Assembly: GCF_039545135.1 (NCBI RefSeq)
Contig: NZ_BAABRU010000006.1
Coordinates: 248,001-312,000, forward strand
From: Herpetosiphon gulosus
Lineage (GTDB): Bacteria > Chloroflexota > Chloroflexia > Chloroflexales > Herpetosiphonaceae
Reading direction: 5' to 3'
Length of the DNA stretch: 64,000 bases
A program made the position numbers and the translations under genes. Each line of letters starts with the position of its first letter. Position 1 is the first letter of the stretch. The notes beneath the pieces were generated by a model. That model saw nothing but the letters and a program-made list of their open reading frames with translations, did no database searches and was not told the origin of the DNA. Below are positions 43,528-52,791 of this stretch, in pieces.

Positions 43528-44769
43528 ATGTGGCAACAACGTTGTTGGCTTCAAGGCTTAGCTTATCTGGTGATCATTGGTTTGTTGGGAGGCTGCGTCA
43601 GTACCAGTGCCAACGAACAACCGCTGGAGATCACCTTTGGCGCATCGATCTCGATTACTGGAAAAACTGCCAAAGAAGGCGAATATGTGCGTGATGGGTA
43701 TCAATTTTTTGTTGATACCCTAAATGCCCAAGGTGGCATTCTGATTGGCGGCCAACGCTATCAATTGCGTTTACGCTACTACGATGATGAATCGAACCTT
43801 GAACGCACAGCTGAGCTGTATGAAAAATTAATCAATCACGATCAAGTTGATTTTTTATTGGGGCCATATGGCTCGGATGCTACCAGCGTTGCCGTGGCGA
43901 TCGCCGAAAAATATCATATTCCGCTGGTGTCGGGCCATGGCTCGGCCAGCAGCATTTACGCCAATAACTATCACTATATCTTCAGCGTGCAAACCCCCGC
44001 TCGTCATTACTTAAATGGCGTTATTGATGCCTTATTGGCTGCTGACCCAAGCCTCAAAACGCTGGCCCTGTTGAGCGAAACCGATTCGTTTTCGCAGGAT
44101 GTTGCCCAAGGCGTGCGCGATTATGCCCAACAGCGTGGCTTAAATGTGATCTATCACGGCGATTATCCCAGCGATGCGCGTGATGTCAGCCATCACTTAA
44201 ACATCATTAAGCAACTTCAGCCCGATATGTTGCTCGGGGCAGGCCATTTGCAAGAGGCGTTGTTAATCGTCAAGCAAGCCAAAAGTCTTGATGTTACGCC
44301 TAAGGCAATTGGATTAAGCGTGGGACCGTTATTGCCGCAATTTCGAGCCAATTTACAACATGATGCTGATTATATTCTTGGCCCAACTCAATGGACTCCA
44401 GCACTCGACTATCATGGCGATGATGTCTGGCAAACTCCGGCGGCCTTTGCCCAAGCCTTTCGTCAACAATACCCTCAATATAAATCGGTGCCCTATCAGG
44501 TTGCTGAGTCAGCAGCCTCATTGATTGTCTTTCAACGGGCCTTTGAGCGGGCAGGAACGATTGATCGCTTAGCGGTGCGCGATACGATTAAAGGCTTAAA
44601 GCTTGCTACTTTCTTCGGGCCGATTCAATTTGACGAGCAGGGCGTGAACAGCGCTAAACCCATGGCGGTTGAACAATTGTATCCCGATGGTCAAAAATAT
44701 ACGGTGTTTCCTCAAGCTGTGGCTGAACAATCACTGTTGTATCCAATGCCCGCCTGGAGTCAACGCTAG
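43528..44769 (+). CDS. LivK-type periplasmic-binding lipoprotein
   Basis: 413 residues: signal peptide with lipobox LLGGC (Cys near 24), then a type I periplasmic-binding fold of the branched-chain amino acid (LivK/Peripla_BP_6) family (ITFGASISITGKTAKEGEYVRDGYQFFVDTLNAQGGI, DFLLGPYGSDATSVAVAIAEKYHIPLVSGHGSAS). It starts 17 bases after the ATPase gene, so it belongs to the same operon, but the permease there is of another class and no LivHMGF genes are present. It may act as a sensor or feed another transporter. A polar ligand such as an amino acid or amide is likely, by family. Confidence 0.9.
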   Translation: MWQQRCWLQGLAYLVIIGLLGGCVSTSANEQPLEITFGASISITGKTAKEGEYVRDGYQFFVDTLNAQGGILIGGQRYQLRLRYYDDESNLERTAELYEKLINHDQVDFLLGPYGSDATSVAVAIAEKYHIPLVSGHGSASSIYANNYHYIFSVQTPARHYLNGVIDALLAADPSLKTLALLSETDSFSQDVAQGVRDYAQQRGLNVIYHGDYPSDARDVSHHLNIIKQLQPDMLLGAGHLQEALLIVKQAKSLDVTPKAIGLSVGPLLPQFRANLQHDADYILGPTQWTPALDYHGDDVWQTPAAFAQAFRQQYPQYKSVPYQVAESAASLIVFQRAFERAGTIDRLAVRDTIKGLKLATFFGPIQFDEQGVNSAKPMAVEQLYPDGQKYTVFPQAVAEQSLLYPMPAWSQR

Positions 44770-44793
44770 ATAGCAAAAACTTGATCAAAAAAA

Positions 44794-44819
44794 CCGCCCA
44801 CTTGCAATGAAGTGAGCGG
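44794..44819. terminator. Terminator between converging operons
   Basis: A stem CCGC-C-CACTT / AAGTG-A-GCGG with one mismatch and a 6-base loop, preceded on the + strand by seven A residues, which form a T-run for the minus-strand operon ending at 44844. It may also stop the ABC operon. Confidence 0.7.
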
Positions 44820-44843
44820 CAAAACTTGGAAAACCCTTAGCAA

Positions 44844-46577
44844 CTAGTGTTGCCAAAACGTCTCGATCAAGGCTTGTTCGGCTTCAGGATTCCAGACATT
44901 GCCCTCGCCGAGTTTGGCGGCAACTTCGGGCAAGTTTTTGTGCAATTCATCAATTCCGGTTAGTGGCAAGCCGCTGAGTTGCGGGAAGATCACGACTTTG
45001 CCTGCATAGGTTCCGGCCATCATGGCTTTGACCCCATCAAGCGCGGCTTCGATGCCACCAACCGCCGCCACTGAGCGATTGGGCGAGAGCTCACCTGCCA
45101 CAGTTTTTTGAATCACGGTGGCTTGATCGATAATTCGCGAGCCAGATGTGCCCGTAAATTGAGCATTTGCTAAGTAGACATTGCTCAAGTTCAATGGCGC
45201 AAACGTACCATTGGGCACGCCGGCAAACAACACGAGCATGCCGTTGGGAGCCATCAAAGTTGCTGCATCGCCCATCAAGGGGCCACTGGGCACGCTCACA
45301 ATTACATCATCAGCACCCAAATCGTCGGTTTCAAGCAGCACCGTGGCATGCAACGAATTTTCAACGGTTGGGTTGATTAACAGCAAGCGTTTACCACGAG
45401 CCTCAGCCAAACCACGGAATAAGCGATCTAAGGCGCGTAAGCGATCATCATTCACATCGGTAGCGATAATTGTGCGCGGGCCATTCGGCAATTCAATCGC
45501 TCGTTGAACATGCATTTGACCCATCGGACCGCCAGCACCGACAAACACGGCTACGCCATTTGGTTGCAAATCGCAGCGATTGCGCGTCTCGCCATAGGCT
45601 GCGCTAATGTCTGAGCTGTTTGTACCAACGTAGGCAATATAATCGTAGTGAATTCGGCCAACATCGATCTCGGACAAACCATCGAGCGCTGTTTGGCCAA
45701 CCAAATTAAATGTGCCACGGCGGGCAACTAAGCGAGCAGCAGCACTGACTTGGCTAGCTGAGCGTGGATCAAGCATAACCACATCATCAAAACCTTGGTT
45801 ACTGGTCAAATCATTGCGTAACTCAAGATAGTCATCAACGCTCAAACCATCGCGCACGATAATTTGAGCCTTGCTAGTTTGCTGCAACAGTTCCTGCAAT
45901 TGTTGCGGCACATCGGTCAAAATAATGCGGGCAGGAGCATCAAAGCCGCTGCTAAAACTGTAGCTGCGTTGATCACCAACTTGCCCAATAATCCATAATG
46001 TGCCACCTTCTTTGGGGTTGAGCCGACGACGCTGAGTATACGCACCTTCGACACAGGCCCATGGCTCGGTCAAGGCAGTTTCGGCGTAGCCCATGCCCTC
46101 GCCAACTGGCAGTACATAGGCTCCATCATCGGCATTCAACACTTCAGCACCAATCAAGTGGAATTGGGTCAGGCCACCAGGAATCGTATAGCCATAGGCG
46201 GTGCTCATGCCATCCTGGTAAATATCGGGCTGAATCGCCAAACGCTGGCCTGGTTGATACTGAGCTTGCAAATCCTTGCCAACTTTGAGCACCGTCAAGG
46301 CCGCTTCATGACCCAACCGCGTTGGCTCGGTCGCCAAATCACGATTATACAGCTTGGGATGGCGACCGCCCTGCTGAATCAGTTTTACATCGGAGAAACA
46401 CATGCCAACTGCATCGACCCGCACCAACAGTTGATCGGCGGCAGGCTCGGTGACGGCAAAGGTTTCTGGTTGGGCATTGCGCCCGATATGTTCGACCCCT
46501 GCCCCATACATATTCCAAGCAACCGTGGTTGCCGCAATTGGGGCATCAGGGGATTGATAATCATCAAACGTGGTCAT
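44844..46577 (-). CDS. Zn-dependent sugar(-phosphate) dehydrogenase, SorE/YggP-like
   Basis: 577 residues of the medium-chain dehydrogenase group. GMCFSDVKL near 60-68 gives a Cys-x-x-Asp zinc site, followed by TRLGHEAAL with the His-Glu ligand pair. The Rossmann part contains VFVGAGGPMGQMH and a later VSVPSGPLMGDAATLMAPNG. Relatives reduce L-sorbose 1-phosphate or lie beside mannitol-type PTS genes (E. coli yggP near cmtAB). Here it is the last gene of a mannitol-type PTS operon, so it probably oxidises the imported polyol phosphate. The start overlaps the stop of the HPr-EI gene as ATGA, with AAGGAGCG upstream, showing translational coupling. Confidence 0.85.
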   Translation of the reverse strand: MTTFDDYQSPDAPIAATTVAWNMYGAGVEHIGRNAQPETFAVTEPAADQLLVRVDAVGMCFSDVKLIQQGGRHPKLYNRDLATEPTRLGHEAALTVLKVGKDLQAQYQPGQRLAIQPDIYQDGMSTAYGYTIPGGLTQFHLIGAEVLNADDGAYVLPVGEGMGYAETALTEPWACVEGAYTQRRRLNPKEGGTLWIIGQVGDQRSYSFSSGFDAPARIILTDVPQQLQELLQQTSKAQIIVRDGLSVDDYLELRNDLTSNQGFDDVVMLDPRSASQVSAAARLVARRGTFNLVGQTALDGLSEIDVGRIHYDYIAYVGTNSSDISAAYGETRNRCDLQPNGVAVFVGAGGPMGQMHVQRAIELPNGPRTIIATDVNDDRLRALDRLFRGLAEARGKRLLLINPTVENSLHATVLLETDDLGADDVIVSVPSGPLMGDAATLMAPNGMLVLFAGVPNGTFAPLNLSNVYLANAQFTGTSGSRIIDQATVIQKTVAGELSPNRSVAAVGGIEAALDGVKAMMAGTYAGKVVIFPQLSGLPLTGIDELHKNLPEVAAKLGEGNVWNPEAEQALIETFWQH

Positions 46578-48682
46578 TGGTCGAACGCTCCTTGGCGTAC
46601 TTCGGCGGCAGTGGCACAGGCCAACGCCCGCCGAGCAGATGTTTGGCACTGAGCAAAATTCAGTGCGCGGATTTGGGCTTTGACGGTTGGAATGGCGGGC
46701 ACGCTAACGCTGAGTTCATCAACCCCAAGGCCCACCAAAATTGGTACAGCTTGCGGATCAGCGCCCAACTCGCCGCAAACTCCCACCCATTTGCCAGCAG
46801 CATGAGCCGCCTCAACCGTCCGCGCAATCAGGCGCAATACCGCTGGATGCAAACCATCAGCTTGGGCCGCCAGCGTCGGATGGGTGCGATCCATGGCTAA
46901 GGTGTATTGGGTCAGGTCGTTGGTGCCAATTGAGAAAAAATCAACTTCAGCCGCCAAAATATCGGTCATTAAAGCTGCTGAAGGCACTTCGATCATAATT
47001 CCGATTTCAATTGGCGCTAATTGCAATTCATTGCGAATCCGTTCAATTTCAGCTTTGGCAGCGCGTAACTCTCCTGCATCGGCAATCATCGGGAACATAA
47101 TTCGCAAGCGGCCAAAGCTGGCAGCGCGTAAAATTGCCCGTAATTGAGTTTGCAGCAATTCGGGGTGGGCCAAGCACAAGCGAATGCCGCGCTCGCCCAA
47201 AAATGGGTTTTCTTCAGCAGGCAAGGCCAGATAGGGCAGTGGCTTGTCGCCGCCAATATCGAGAGTGCGCACAATCACTGGGGCATCGCCCATGGCTTGA
47301 GCAATCTCGCGGTAGGTCACGAACTGCTCATCTTCGGTTGGGGCTTGCGTGCGTTCCAAAAATAAAAATTCGGTACGTAACAGGCCCACCCCATCAGCGC
47401 CTAAAGTTGTGGCTTGCTGAGCTTCGCTCAGGCCACCGATGTTGGCAACCACTTCGATATGCTGACCATCAAGGGTTGTGGCTGGCTGATTGGCGCTGCG
47501 CATGGCCAATGCTTGATGCTCACGCTCTTGCTGCTGGGCAGTTTTAGCCGCAGCAATGGCTTCAGCCGCTGGGCTAATCAACAAGGTACCAGCCGTACCA
47601 TCGAGAATAACTTCGGTTCCGGTGGCAAGTTCGAGGACGCTTGGGCCAGCACTAATAACCGCTGGCAAGCCCAAGGCGCGGGCCAAAATCGCGGTATGAG
47701 CATTCGGGCCACCCACCGCTGTGCAAAAACCCAGCACTTTGGCTGGATCAAAAGCAGCGGTTTCTGAAGGTGTCAGATCATAAGCCACTACAATCATCGG
47801 CTGCTTGACCTTGGCCCAGTGGGCTTCAAGCGTCGAGGCTTCGGCTCCTACCAAGAGGCGCAGCACCCGATCACCCACATCGCGAATATCGCTGGAACGC
47901 TCGGCGAGTAAAGCATCGTCAAGTTGGGCAATCGCGTTGGCCTGTTGATTGATCACATTCTGCCAAGCAACCTCGGCTCCTTGACCAGCAGCAATGGCCG
48001 AATGAACCGCATCGAGCAAAGCGGGATCAGCCAAAATATCGCGGTGAACATCAAAAATTGCGGCTTCGCTGGCATCAGCCCGTAGCAATACTTGTTCGCG
48101 TAGCGCCACCAATTGCTGCTGGGCCGTGGTCAAGGCCGCTTGCAAACGCTGAAGTTCGTTATCCACTCCGCTAAATCGGTGGGTAATTTCGATCCGCGCA
48201 CGTTCGTAGCGCAAAATTGTGCCAACTGCAATGCCAGGTGCGCCCGCAATCCCTTGGATGGTCGCCCCAGCTTTGAGTGGCTCGGCACGGGTTGGCGCAG
48301 GCGGCGGATCGGCCACGGCGACGTTGGTTTCAAGCTTGGCATGGCCATTGAGATTGGCATGGCCATTGCGAGCCGCAGCCAAAGCATCGTTAACGCTATT
48401 GGCGGCAGGTGTGCCATGACCTTCGCCCAAGCCTTCGTGGACGGCAGTTACGATCGCTTCGGCAGCGGCGGTTTCATCTTCGCCGTTAATCTCGATTTGG
48501 ATCGCCTGACCACAGACTACACCGAGGGTCAACAACGCGATCATGCTTTTAGCGTTGACCCGTTTGCTGCCAGCACGAATCGAAATCGTCGATTTGAATT
48601 GTTTTGCAAGGTCAACCAAGACTCGGGCAGGCCGCGCATGCAGGCCTGCCGAGTTATGAATCACCAGATCAAGCTCCTGCAT
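46574..48682 (-). CDS. HPr - PTS enzyme I fusion
   Basis: 702 residues. The first 90 residues are HPr with GLHARPA (His15 phosphoacceptor) and the NAKSMIALL regulatory Ser region. A Pro/Ala/Asn linker (about 95-150) contains NGHA repeats. Enzyme I then follows: GAPGIAVG, GGPNAHTAILARALGLPAV with the active His near 329, DGVGLLRTEFLF, and GTNDLTQYTLAMDR and a Cys near the C-terminus (WVGVCGELGAD). It takes phosphate from PEP and hands it to EIIA in the same operon. The start at 48682 lies inside the 3' end of the EIIA gene. One fused protein replaces the two general PTS proteins. Confidence 0.95.
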   Translation of the reverse strand: MQELDLVIHNSAGLHARPARVLVDLAKQFKSTISIRAGSKRVNAKSMIALLTLGVVCGQAIQIEINGEDETAAAEAIVTAVHEGLGEGHGTPAANSVNDALAAARNGHANLNGHAKLETNVAVADPPPAPTRAEPLKAGATIQGIAGAPGIAVGTILRYERARIEITHRFSGVDNELQRLQAALTTAQQQLVALREQVLLRADASEAAIFDVHRDILADPALLDAVHSAIAAGQGAEVAWQNVINQQANAIAQLDDALLAERSSDIRDVGDRVLRLLVGAEASTLEAHWAKVKQPMIVVAYDLTPSETAAFDPAKVLGFCTAVGGPNAHTAILARALGLPAVISAGPSVLELATGTEVILDGTAGTLLISPAAEAIAAAKTAQQQEREHQALAMRSANQPATTLDGQHIEVVANIGGLSEAQQATTLGADGVGLLRTEFLFLERTQAPTEDEQFVTYREIAQAMGDAPVIVRTLDIGGDKPLPYLALPAEENPFLGERGIRLCLAHPELLQTQLRAILRAASFGRLRIMFPMIADAGELRAAKAEIERIRNELQLAPIEIGIMIEVPSAALMTDILAAEVDFFSIGTNDLTQYTLAMDRTHPTLAAQADGLHPAVLRLIARTVEAAHAAGKWVGVCGELGADPQAVPILVGLGVDELSVSVPAIPTVKAQIRALNFAQCQTSARRALACATAAEVRQGAFDQ

Positions 48683-49142
48683 GATGCCTTTCCTCGTCGT
48701 AGGCTTCTTCCTCACGCACTCGCCCTAATTGCTCAAGAATCTGTAAAGGATCGCTGGTTTGAGCCAATTGCTGCACAATTGCTTCATCTTCGATCACTTC
48801 GGCCAAATTTGCTAACACACCCACATGCTCATCGGCGTTGGCGGCAATTCCAATTACCAAATAGGCCAATTCGCCTGGCTCCCACTCAACGCCAGCGGGA
48901 AACTGCACCACAGCAATGCCAGTGCGAATCACATCGGCCATATTTTCGTGCTGACCATGGGGAATCGCGACCCCATTGCCTAGATAGGTTGAGATCACTT
49001 GTTCGCGCTTCAACATCCCATCAACATAGTTGGCAGCAACACAACCGCTGGAAACTAACAACGCTCCAGCTTGCTGAATCGCCTCTTGTTTGCTAGCAGC
49101 GCTGGCTCCTAGCCGAATGGTTTCGCTCGATAAGATTGCCAT
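48669..49142 (-). CDS. mtlF: PTS EIIA component, mannitol type
   Basis: 157 residues of the mannitol/fructose EIIA family. The phosphorylated His62 lies in VAIPHGQHEN, with a second His at 65. The start at 49142 has GGAGG six bases upstream, within the end of the EIIB gene two bases away. It accepts phosphate from the HPr part of the downstream fusion protein and passes it to EIIB. Its 3' end overlaps the HPr-EI start by 14 bases. Split EIIA, EIIB and EIIC proteins replace the single-chain MtlA of E. coli. Confidence 0.93.
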   Translation of the reverse strand: MAILSSETIRLGASAASKQEAIQQAGALLVSSGCVAANYVDGMLKREQVISTYLGNGVAIPHGQHENMADVIRTGIAVVQFPAGVEWEPGELAYLVIGIAANADEHVGVLANLAEVIEDEAIVQQLAQTSDPLQILEQLGRVREEEAYDEERHHAGA

Positions 49143-49143
49143 T

Positions 49144-49464
49144 TTAGGCCTCCACAAGATCAGTGCCATCCTGCAAGCTTTGAACAACTTGATCAAACAC
49201 AGGATCATTGAGGAATTGGGTAAAGGCAATCACGACGGCATTTGGTGCTTGCTTCCGCGCAAAATCAGCCAAGCCTTTGTGCACCAATACTAGTTTGGCA
49301 TCGGTTGGCAACGAGCGCACCGATTTATGCACCACCGTGATGCTCAAATTGGCTTGTTTGAGTTTCTTTTTGAGCGCCGTAACACCCATAAAACTTGAAC
49401 CAATGCCTGCTTCACAGGCAAACACAATCGTTGTAACATCGGCAGCGGCAATTGATTGAGCCAT
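49144..49464 (-). CDS. PTS EIIB component, mannitol type
   Basis: 106 residues. The phosphorylated Cys17 lies in VFACEAGIGSSFMG, which matches the C-x-A-G-x-G-S-S loop of mannitol EIIB. KKKLKQANLSITVVHKSV and LVLVHKGLADFARKQAP continue the fold. A strong AAGGAGG site supports the start. It sits between EIIC (31-base gap) and EIIA (one-base gap) and transfers phosphate to the sugar bound by EIIC. Confidence 0.95.
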   Translation of the reverse strand: MAQSIAAADVTTIVFACEAGIGSSFMGVTALKKKLKQANLSITVVHKSVRSLPTDAKLVLVHKGLADFARKQAPNAVVIAFTQFLNDPVFDQVVQSLQDGTDLVEA

Positions 49465-49495
49465 GACAAACCTCCTTCAGTTGGGTCAAAATCTA

Positions 49496-50566
49496 TTAGT
49501 GCGCGGTTGCGGCTGTGCCCGTCATTTCTGAACTGGTTTGCTCATCTTCGACTGCTTCTGTGCCAGGGAAGAGTTTGAGCAACATCGAGCCAACCACAAA
49601 CGAGCCGACAATCCCGACGAAAACACCGCCCAAGACCGCAAAGTGACCGCCACGTGGAATAACTGCCAAGTAGGCAAAGATCGAGCCAGGTGATGGTGTA
49701 GCAACCAAACCTGCATCAAAAATTACAAACCACAGGTCGGCTAAGATCCCGCCAGCCCACATTGCCACAATCATCACAGGGCGAGCCAAAATGTAGGGGA
49801 AATAGATTTCGTGAATCCCACCGAGGAAGTGAATTACCGCAGCACCTGGGGCTGATTCTTTGAGGTTGCCTTTGCCAGCAAACCAGAAGGCCAAGAGCAA
49901 GCCTAAGCCTGGGCCGGGGTTACTTTCGAGCAAAAAGTGAATCGCTTTGCCACTTTCGCCAACTTCAGCCACACCTAAGGGGCCAAGAATCCCGTGGTTG
50001 ATGGCGTTATTGAGGAAGAGCACTTTAGCTGGTTCAATAATAATATCGGCCAAAGGCAACAAACGCCAGTCAATCAAGAATTGAACGCCAGCACCCAAAC
50101 CATCGCTCAAGCCTTCGACGACTGGGCCAATCGCCACATTCGCCAACAGCACCAAGCCCATCACGAGGAAGCCAGCCGAGAAGTTATTGACCAACATTTC
50201 AAAGCCAGTTGGCACGCGATCTTCGAGGAACTCGTCGATTTTCTTCATCAGGTAGCCGCCAAGTGGCCCCATGACCATGGCTCCGATAAACATTGGAATA
50301 TCGGCCCCGACAATCACACCCATGGTTGCGGCGGCCCCAACCACCCCGCCACGGGTATCGTGAATCATCTTACCGCCAGTATAGCCAATCAAGGTTGGCA
50401 ACAGGTAGGTAATCATTGGGCCAACCAGCTTGGCAAAGGTTTCGTTGGGAATCCAACCAGTTGGGATGAACAGAGCGGTGATTAAGCCCCAAGCGATGAA
50501 CGCACCGATATTGGGAACAACCATTGCAGCCAAGAAGCTGCCGAAGCGCTGAATATGCTGTCGCAT
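49496..50566 (-). CDS. mtlA: PTS EIIC component, mannitol type
   Basis: 356 residues with 6-8 membrane spans. It matches mannitol [25 protein letters not shown] at the start, [15 protein letters not shown], then [13 protein letters not shown] and [14 protein letters not shown], the latter with the conserved GGIHE sugar-site motif. There is no EIIB or EIIA domain on the chain. It is the permease of a polyol PTS, and mannitol is the family's usual substrate. A leader of about 250 bases separates it from its predicted promoter. Confidence 0.95.
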   Translation of the reverse strand: MRQHIQRFGSFLAAMVVPNIGAFIAWGLITALFIPTGWIPNETFAKLVGPMITYLLPTLIGYTGGKMIHDTRGGVVGAAATMGVIVGADIPMFIGAMVMGPLGGYLMKKIDEFLEDRVPTGFEMLVNNFSAGFLVMGLVLLANVAIGPVVEGLSDGLGAGVQFLIDWRLLPLADIIIEPAKVLFLNNAINHGILGPLGVAEVGESGKAIHFLLESNPGPGLGLLLAFWFAGKGNLKESAPGAAVIHFLGGIHEIYFPYILARPVMIVAMWAGGILADLWFVIFDAGLVATPSPGSIFAYLAVIPRGGHFAVLGGVFVGIVGSFVVGSMLLKLFPGTEAVEDEQTSSEMTGTAATAH

Positions 50567-50821
50567 GATGGGCGTTTCTCCTTTGAAGTCATTGTTAATC
50601 GTCGTTGATTGCCCCGTGGATTCAGAATGGTGGTTCGTCAGCTAACGCCCGGGTTGTTATCTGCGCAACAGTCAGCCACGGTATCGCACACACCGCTAAG
50701 CAGAGGTTCGCCGTGGTGTTTTGGCAGTGCCCTACACCAGCCCGACGATCCTGTCGTAGGTTGTCAATCGAGGGAGATAGCTCCGGATGGACAGAGGTTT
50801 CGATGTGTTTGTGTACTATTA
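50567..50821 (-). promoter_or_regulatory. Long leader of the PTS operon
   Basis: About 250 transcribed bases before EIIC with no gene. On the coding strand CCACGG occurs twice (complement at 50711-50716 and 50612-50617) and its partner CCGTGG once between them (50676-50681). Two exclusive 6-bp stems could therefore form. Weak evidence for attenuation. Confidence 0.3.
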
Positions 50822-50914
50822 ACGGTACAGGCGTTTTAGGCCATTGTCAAGCCATAAAACCCATTTTATTGATCTGTTTTTTGGTTGCGCTATTACGACA
50901 AAATGCGATGATTT
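50822..50914 (-). promoter_or_regulatory. mtlA: PTS operon promoter and MtlR-type operator block
   Basis: Minus strand: -35 TTGACA (50850-50845), 17-base spacer starting ATGGCCTAAAACGC, -10 TACCGT (50827-50822). Upstream, at the same positions as in the mtlR promoter, are AAATCATC, TTTTGT, TAAT and ATAAAA. AAATCATC starts exactly 64 bases before TTGACA in both. The shared block is the likely regulator site. Confidence 0.75.
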
Positions 50915-50920
50915 AGCAAG

Positions 50921-52462
50921 CTAAACCATCCACTGGGTCAGCGCCGCAATATCTTCTGGGTGCAACATCGGATGCACTTGGATCACATCGATTGGTACGC
51001 TGGCCAGTGCTAAGGGCGCAGTCGTAATTACCAAGTCGGCATTGGCCAAACGTTCTGCCGAAAGCTCACGCATCGAGAGTACTTCAAAAATACCTAGTTT
51101 GGGAAACCGTGCTTTGAGCCGCGCCACCAAAAGTTGAGTTGTGGCCATCCCGCTTGGGCAAACCACCAGAATATTGCGAGTTTGCACAGGCCGTGCCCGC
51201 ACTACCGCCGCTCGCAGCAACAAAATCAATTCATCCCGCGCATCAATCGGCAAAGCCACACCAATCGTTGCTAGCAGCTTACGATCAATTAAATCGGCTA
51301 CCCGCCGCTCAGTTGCATAACGTTCGCTCTGGGTTTCACTGGATTGATGGGTTGGAACCCACAGACCAAAGCGCTGGCGATTGCAGGCTGGCGGAATTAA
51401 GGCGGCCAAACCATCGCGCAAAAGCTGATCGTTGGCAAGCTCGGCTACATCGTAGCTGGTGGCAATCACATCAATCAACCCATTGATCAAACGAACGGTT
51501 ACGTGATCGGTCTCATGCTGATTGGGCCATGGCCGTTCGCGGGCAGCACACACCAATTGCAAAGCGACACCAGCAATTTCGGCAAGATTGATCGTGGCAC
51601 TGGCTTGCAAACCATAATGTTGCTCAAATTGCTTAGCAACTGGCCAAATCAACTGCTGTTCAAGCCAATGTAACGTTTCAGGATGCCAATGCAGATACTG
51701 TTGGGCGTTAATACGTTGCTGTTGCAACGCCAAGGCCAAAGCCAACAAACTAATCGCCTGATCGCTAAACCGCGCATTCAAGGCAGCTTCGGCCCAAATC
51801 ACCTGCTGTTGAGCTTTAGGCAGATCAAGTTCCTGCAAAAAGCTATTAACCCGTTGAATGATCGGCAGCAGGGCTGCATCTTGTTGCAACACAAAATCAA
51901 AGCCAAGGCCTGCTTGGACGCTAATAATTGGCAAACTAAAGGGCACATCGCCCCATAACAACGCGGCTAAAGCTTGGCGTTTCGCCAACTCAGCGCCCTC
52001 GATCCAGCAACCGCGATGTTGCCGCCGCACCACTTGCAAGCCAAAACTGGCCAGCCAAATCTCCATTACATCGAGATCTTTGAGCACCGTCGTGCGAGCA
52101 ACTGCGAGATCTTGTTGGAGTTGGTTGAGGGTCAAGGGTTCGGGGGTAATCAACAGCACTAAGGCCAAAAGCTGACCACGTTGTTCGGGCGTGAGAATTA
52201 ATTGAAATTTAGCATGGGATTCTAATTCAGCGTAGAGCCGTTCACGTTGCTGGGCCGAGCAGATCAGCTGAATGCCAACCCCAGGCACTTGGCGCAAACT
52301 GGCATGGCGACGAGCCAGCCATAGCTTAATACTCCGTAAACTATAGGAAACTTGACGTGGTGTGAGATGGAGAGACTGACCGAGCGCCGCAGCCCCAATC
52401 GGAGTCTCAGTGGTAAGCAACAGATACAACAGATCACGTTGAGCAGTCGTCAGCGACAGCAT
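50921..52462 (-). CDS. mtlR: MtlR-type PTS-controlled transcriptional activator
   Basis: 513 residues. Order: an N-terminal winged HTH (PIGAAALGQSLHLTPRQVSYSLRSI), a second Mga-like HTH (LTLNQLQQDLAVARTTVLKDLDVMEIWL), PRD domains (about 180-400), and a GatB/EIIB-like domain with a Cys in NILVVCPSGMATTQLLVARL near 420-440. A separate EIIA-like tail seems absent. PTS phosphorylation of His in the PRDs and Cys in the EIIB domain normally sets activity. It lies upstream of the PTS operon on the same strand and shares its promoter block, so it probably controls both. GGGG precedes the start. Confidence 0.92.
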   Translation of the reverse strand: MLSLTTAQRDLLYLLLTTETPIGAAALGQSLHLTPRQVSYSLRSIKLWLARRHASLRQVPGVGIQLICSAQQRERLYAELESHAKFQLILTPEQRGQLLALVLLITPEPLTLNQLQQDLAVARTTVLKDLDVMEIWLASFGLQVVRRQHRGCWIEGAELAKRQALAALLWGDVPFSLPIISVQAGLGFDFVLQQDAALLPIIQRVNSFLQELDLPKAQQQVIWAEAALNARFSDQAISLLALALALQQQRINAQQYLHWHPETLHWLEQQLIWPVAKQFEQHYGLQASATINLAEIAGVALQLVCAARERPWPNQHETDHVTVRLINGLIDVIATSYDVAELANDQLLRDGLAALIPPACNRQRFGLWVPTHQSSETQSERYATERRVADLIDRKLLATIGVALPIDARDELILLLRAAVVRARPVQTRNILVVCPSGMATTQLLVARLKARFPKLGIFEVLSMRELSAERLANADLVITTAPLALASVPIDVIQVHPMLHPEDIAALTQWMV

Positions 52463-52519
52463 ACGTTTACCCCATAGTTGTGGAGCGAAATAGGTTCCCT
52501 ACAATCAGAGAGTTAATGT

Positions 52520-52612
52520 ATGCTAGCTGCGTTTTAGCCCATTGTCAAGCGCTAAATCATGTTTTATTAATACATTTTTTATTACTTTAATTAATACAAA
52601 AGTGGATGATTT
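52520..52612 (-). promoter_or_regulatory. mtlR: mtlR promoter and operator block
   Basis: -35 TTGACA (52548-52543), 17-base spacer starting ATGGGCTAAAACGC, -10 TAGCAT (52525-52520). Upstream AAATCATC, TTTTGT, TAAT and ATAAAA are spaced exactly as in the PTS operon promoter. The start codon follows about 55 bases after the -10. Confidence 0.75.
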
Positions 52613-52791
52613 GACTTAACCAGTTTGAAATTAAAATCCTCATTCGTGTCATTTGTAGCCCCAAAAAACCTGCGCGTTCTGCGGGTCTTGCGTGGTTAAA
52701 CCTAGTCCCTGAACCCTAGTTGCTCAATATTGCTTGTAATACTTTAGCAGGTTGCGTGTAGTTTAAGTGCGTCAGATAAGTGAGGCCAACG
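52613..52791. other. Intergenic region between mtlR and the sigma factor gene
   Basis: It contains a degenerate GCGCGTTCTGCGGGTCTTGCGTGG repeat (about 52668-52696) related to the family at 11776, and a CCCTGAACCCTAG stretch related to repeats near 54170-54390. No gene seen. Confidence 0.5.
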
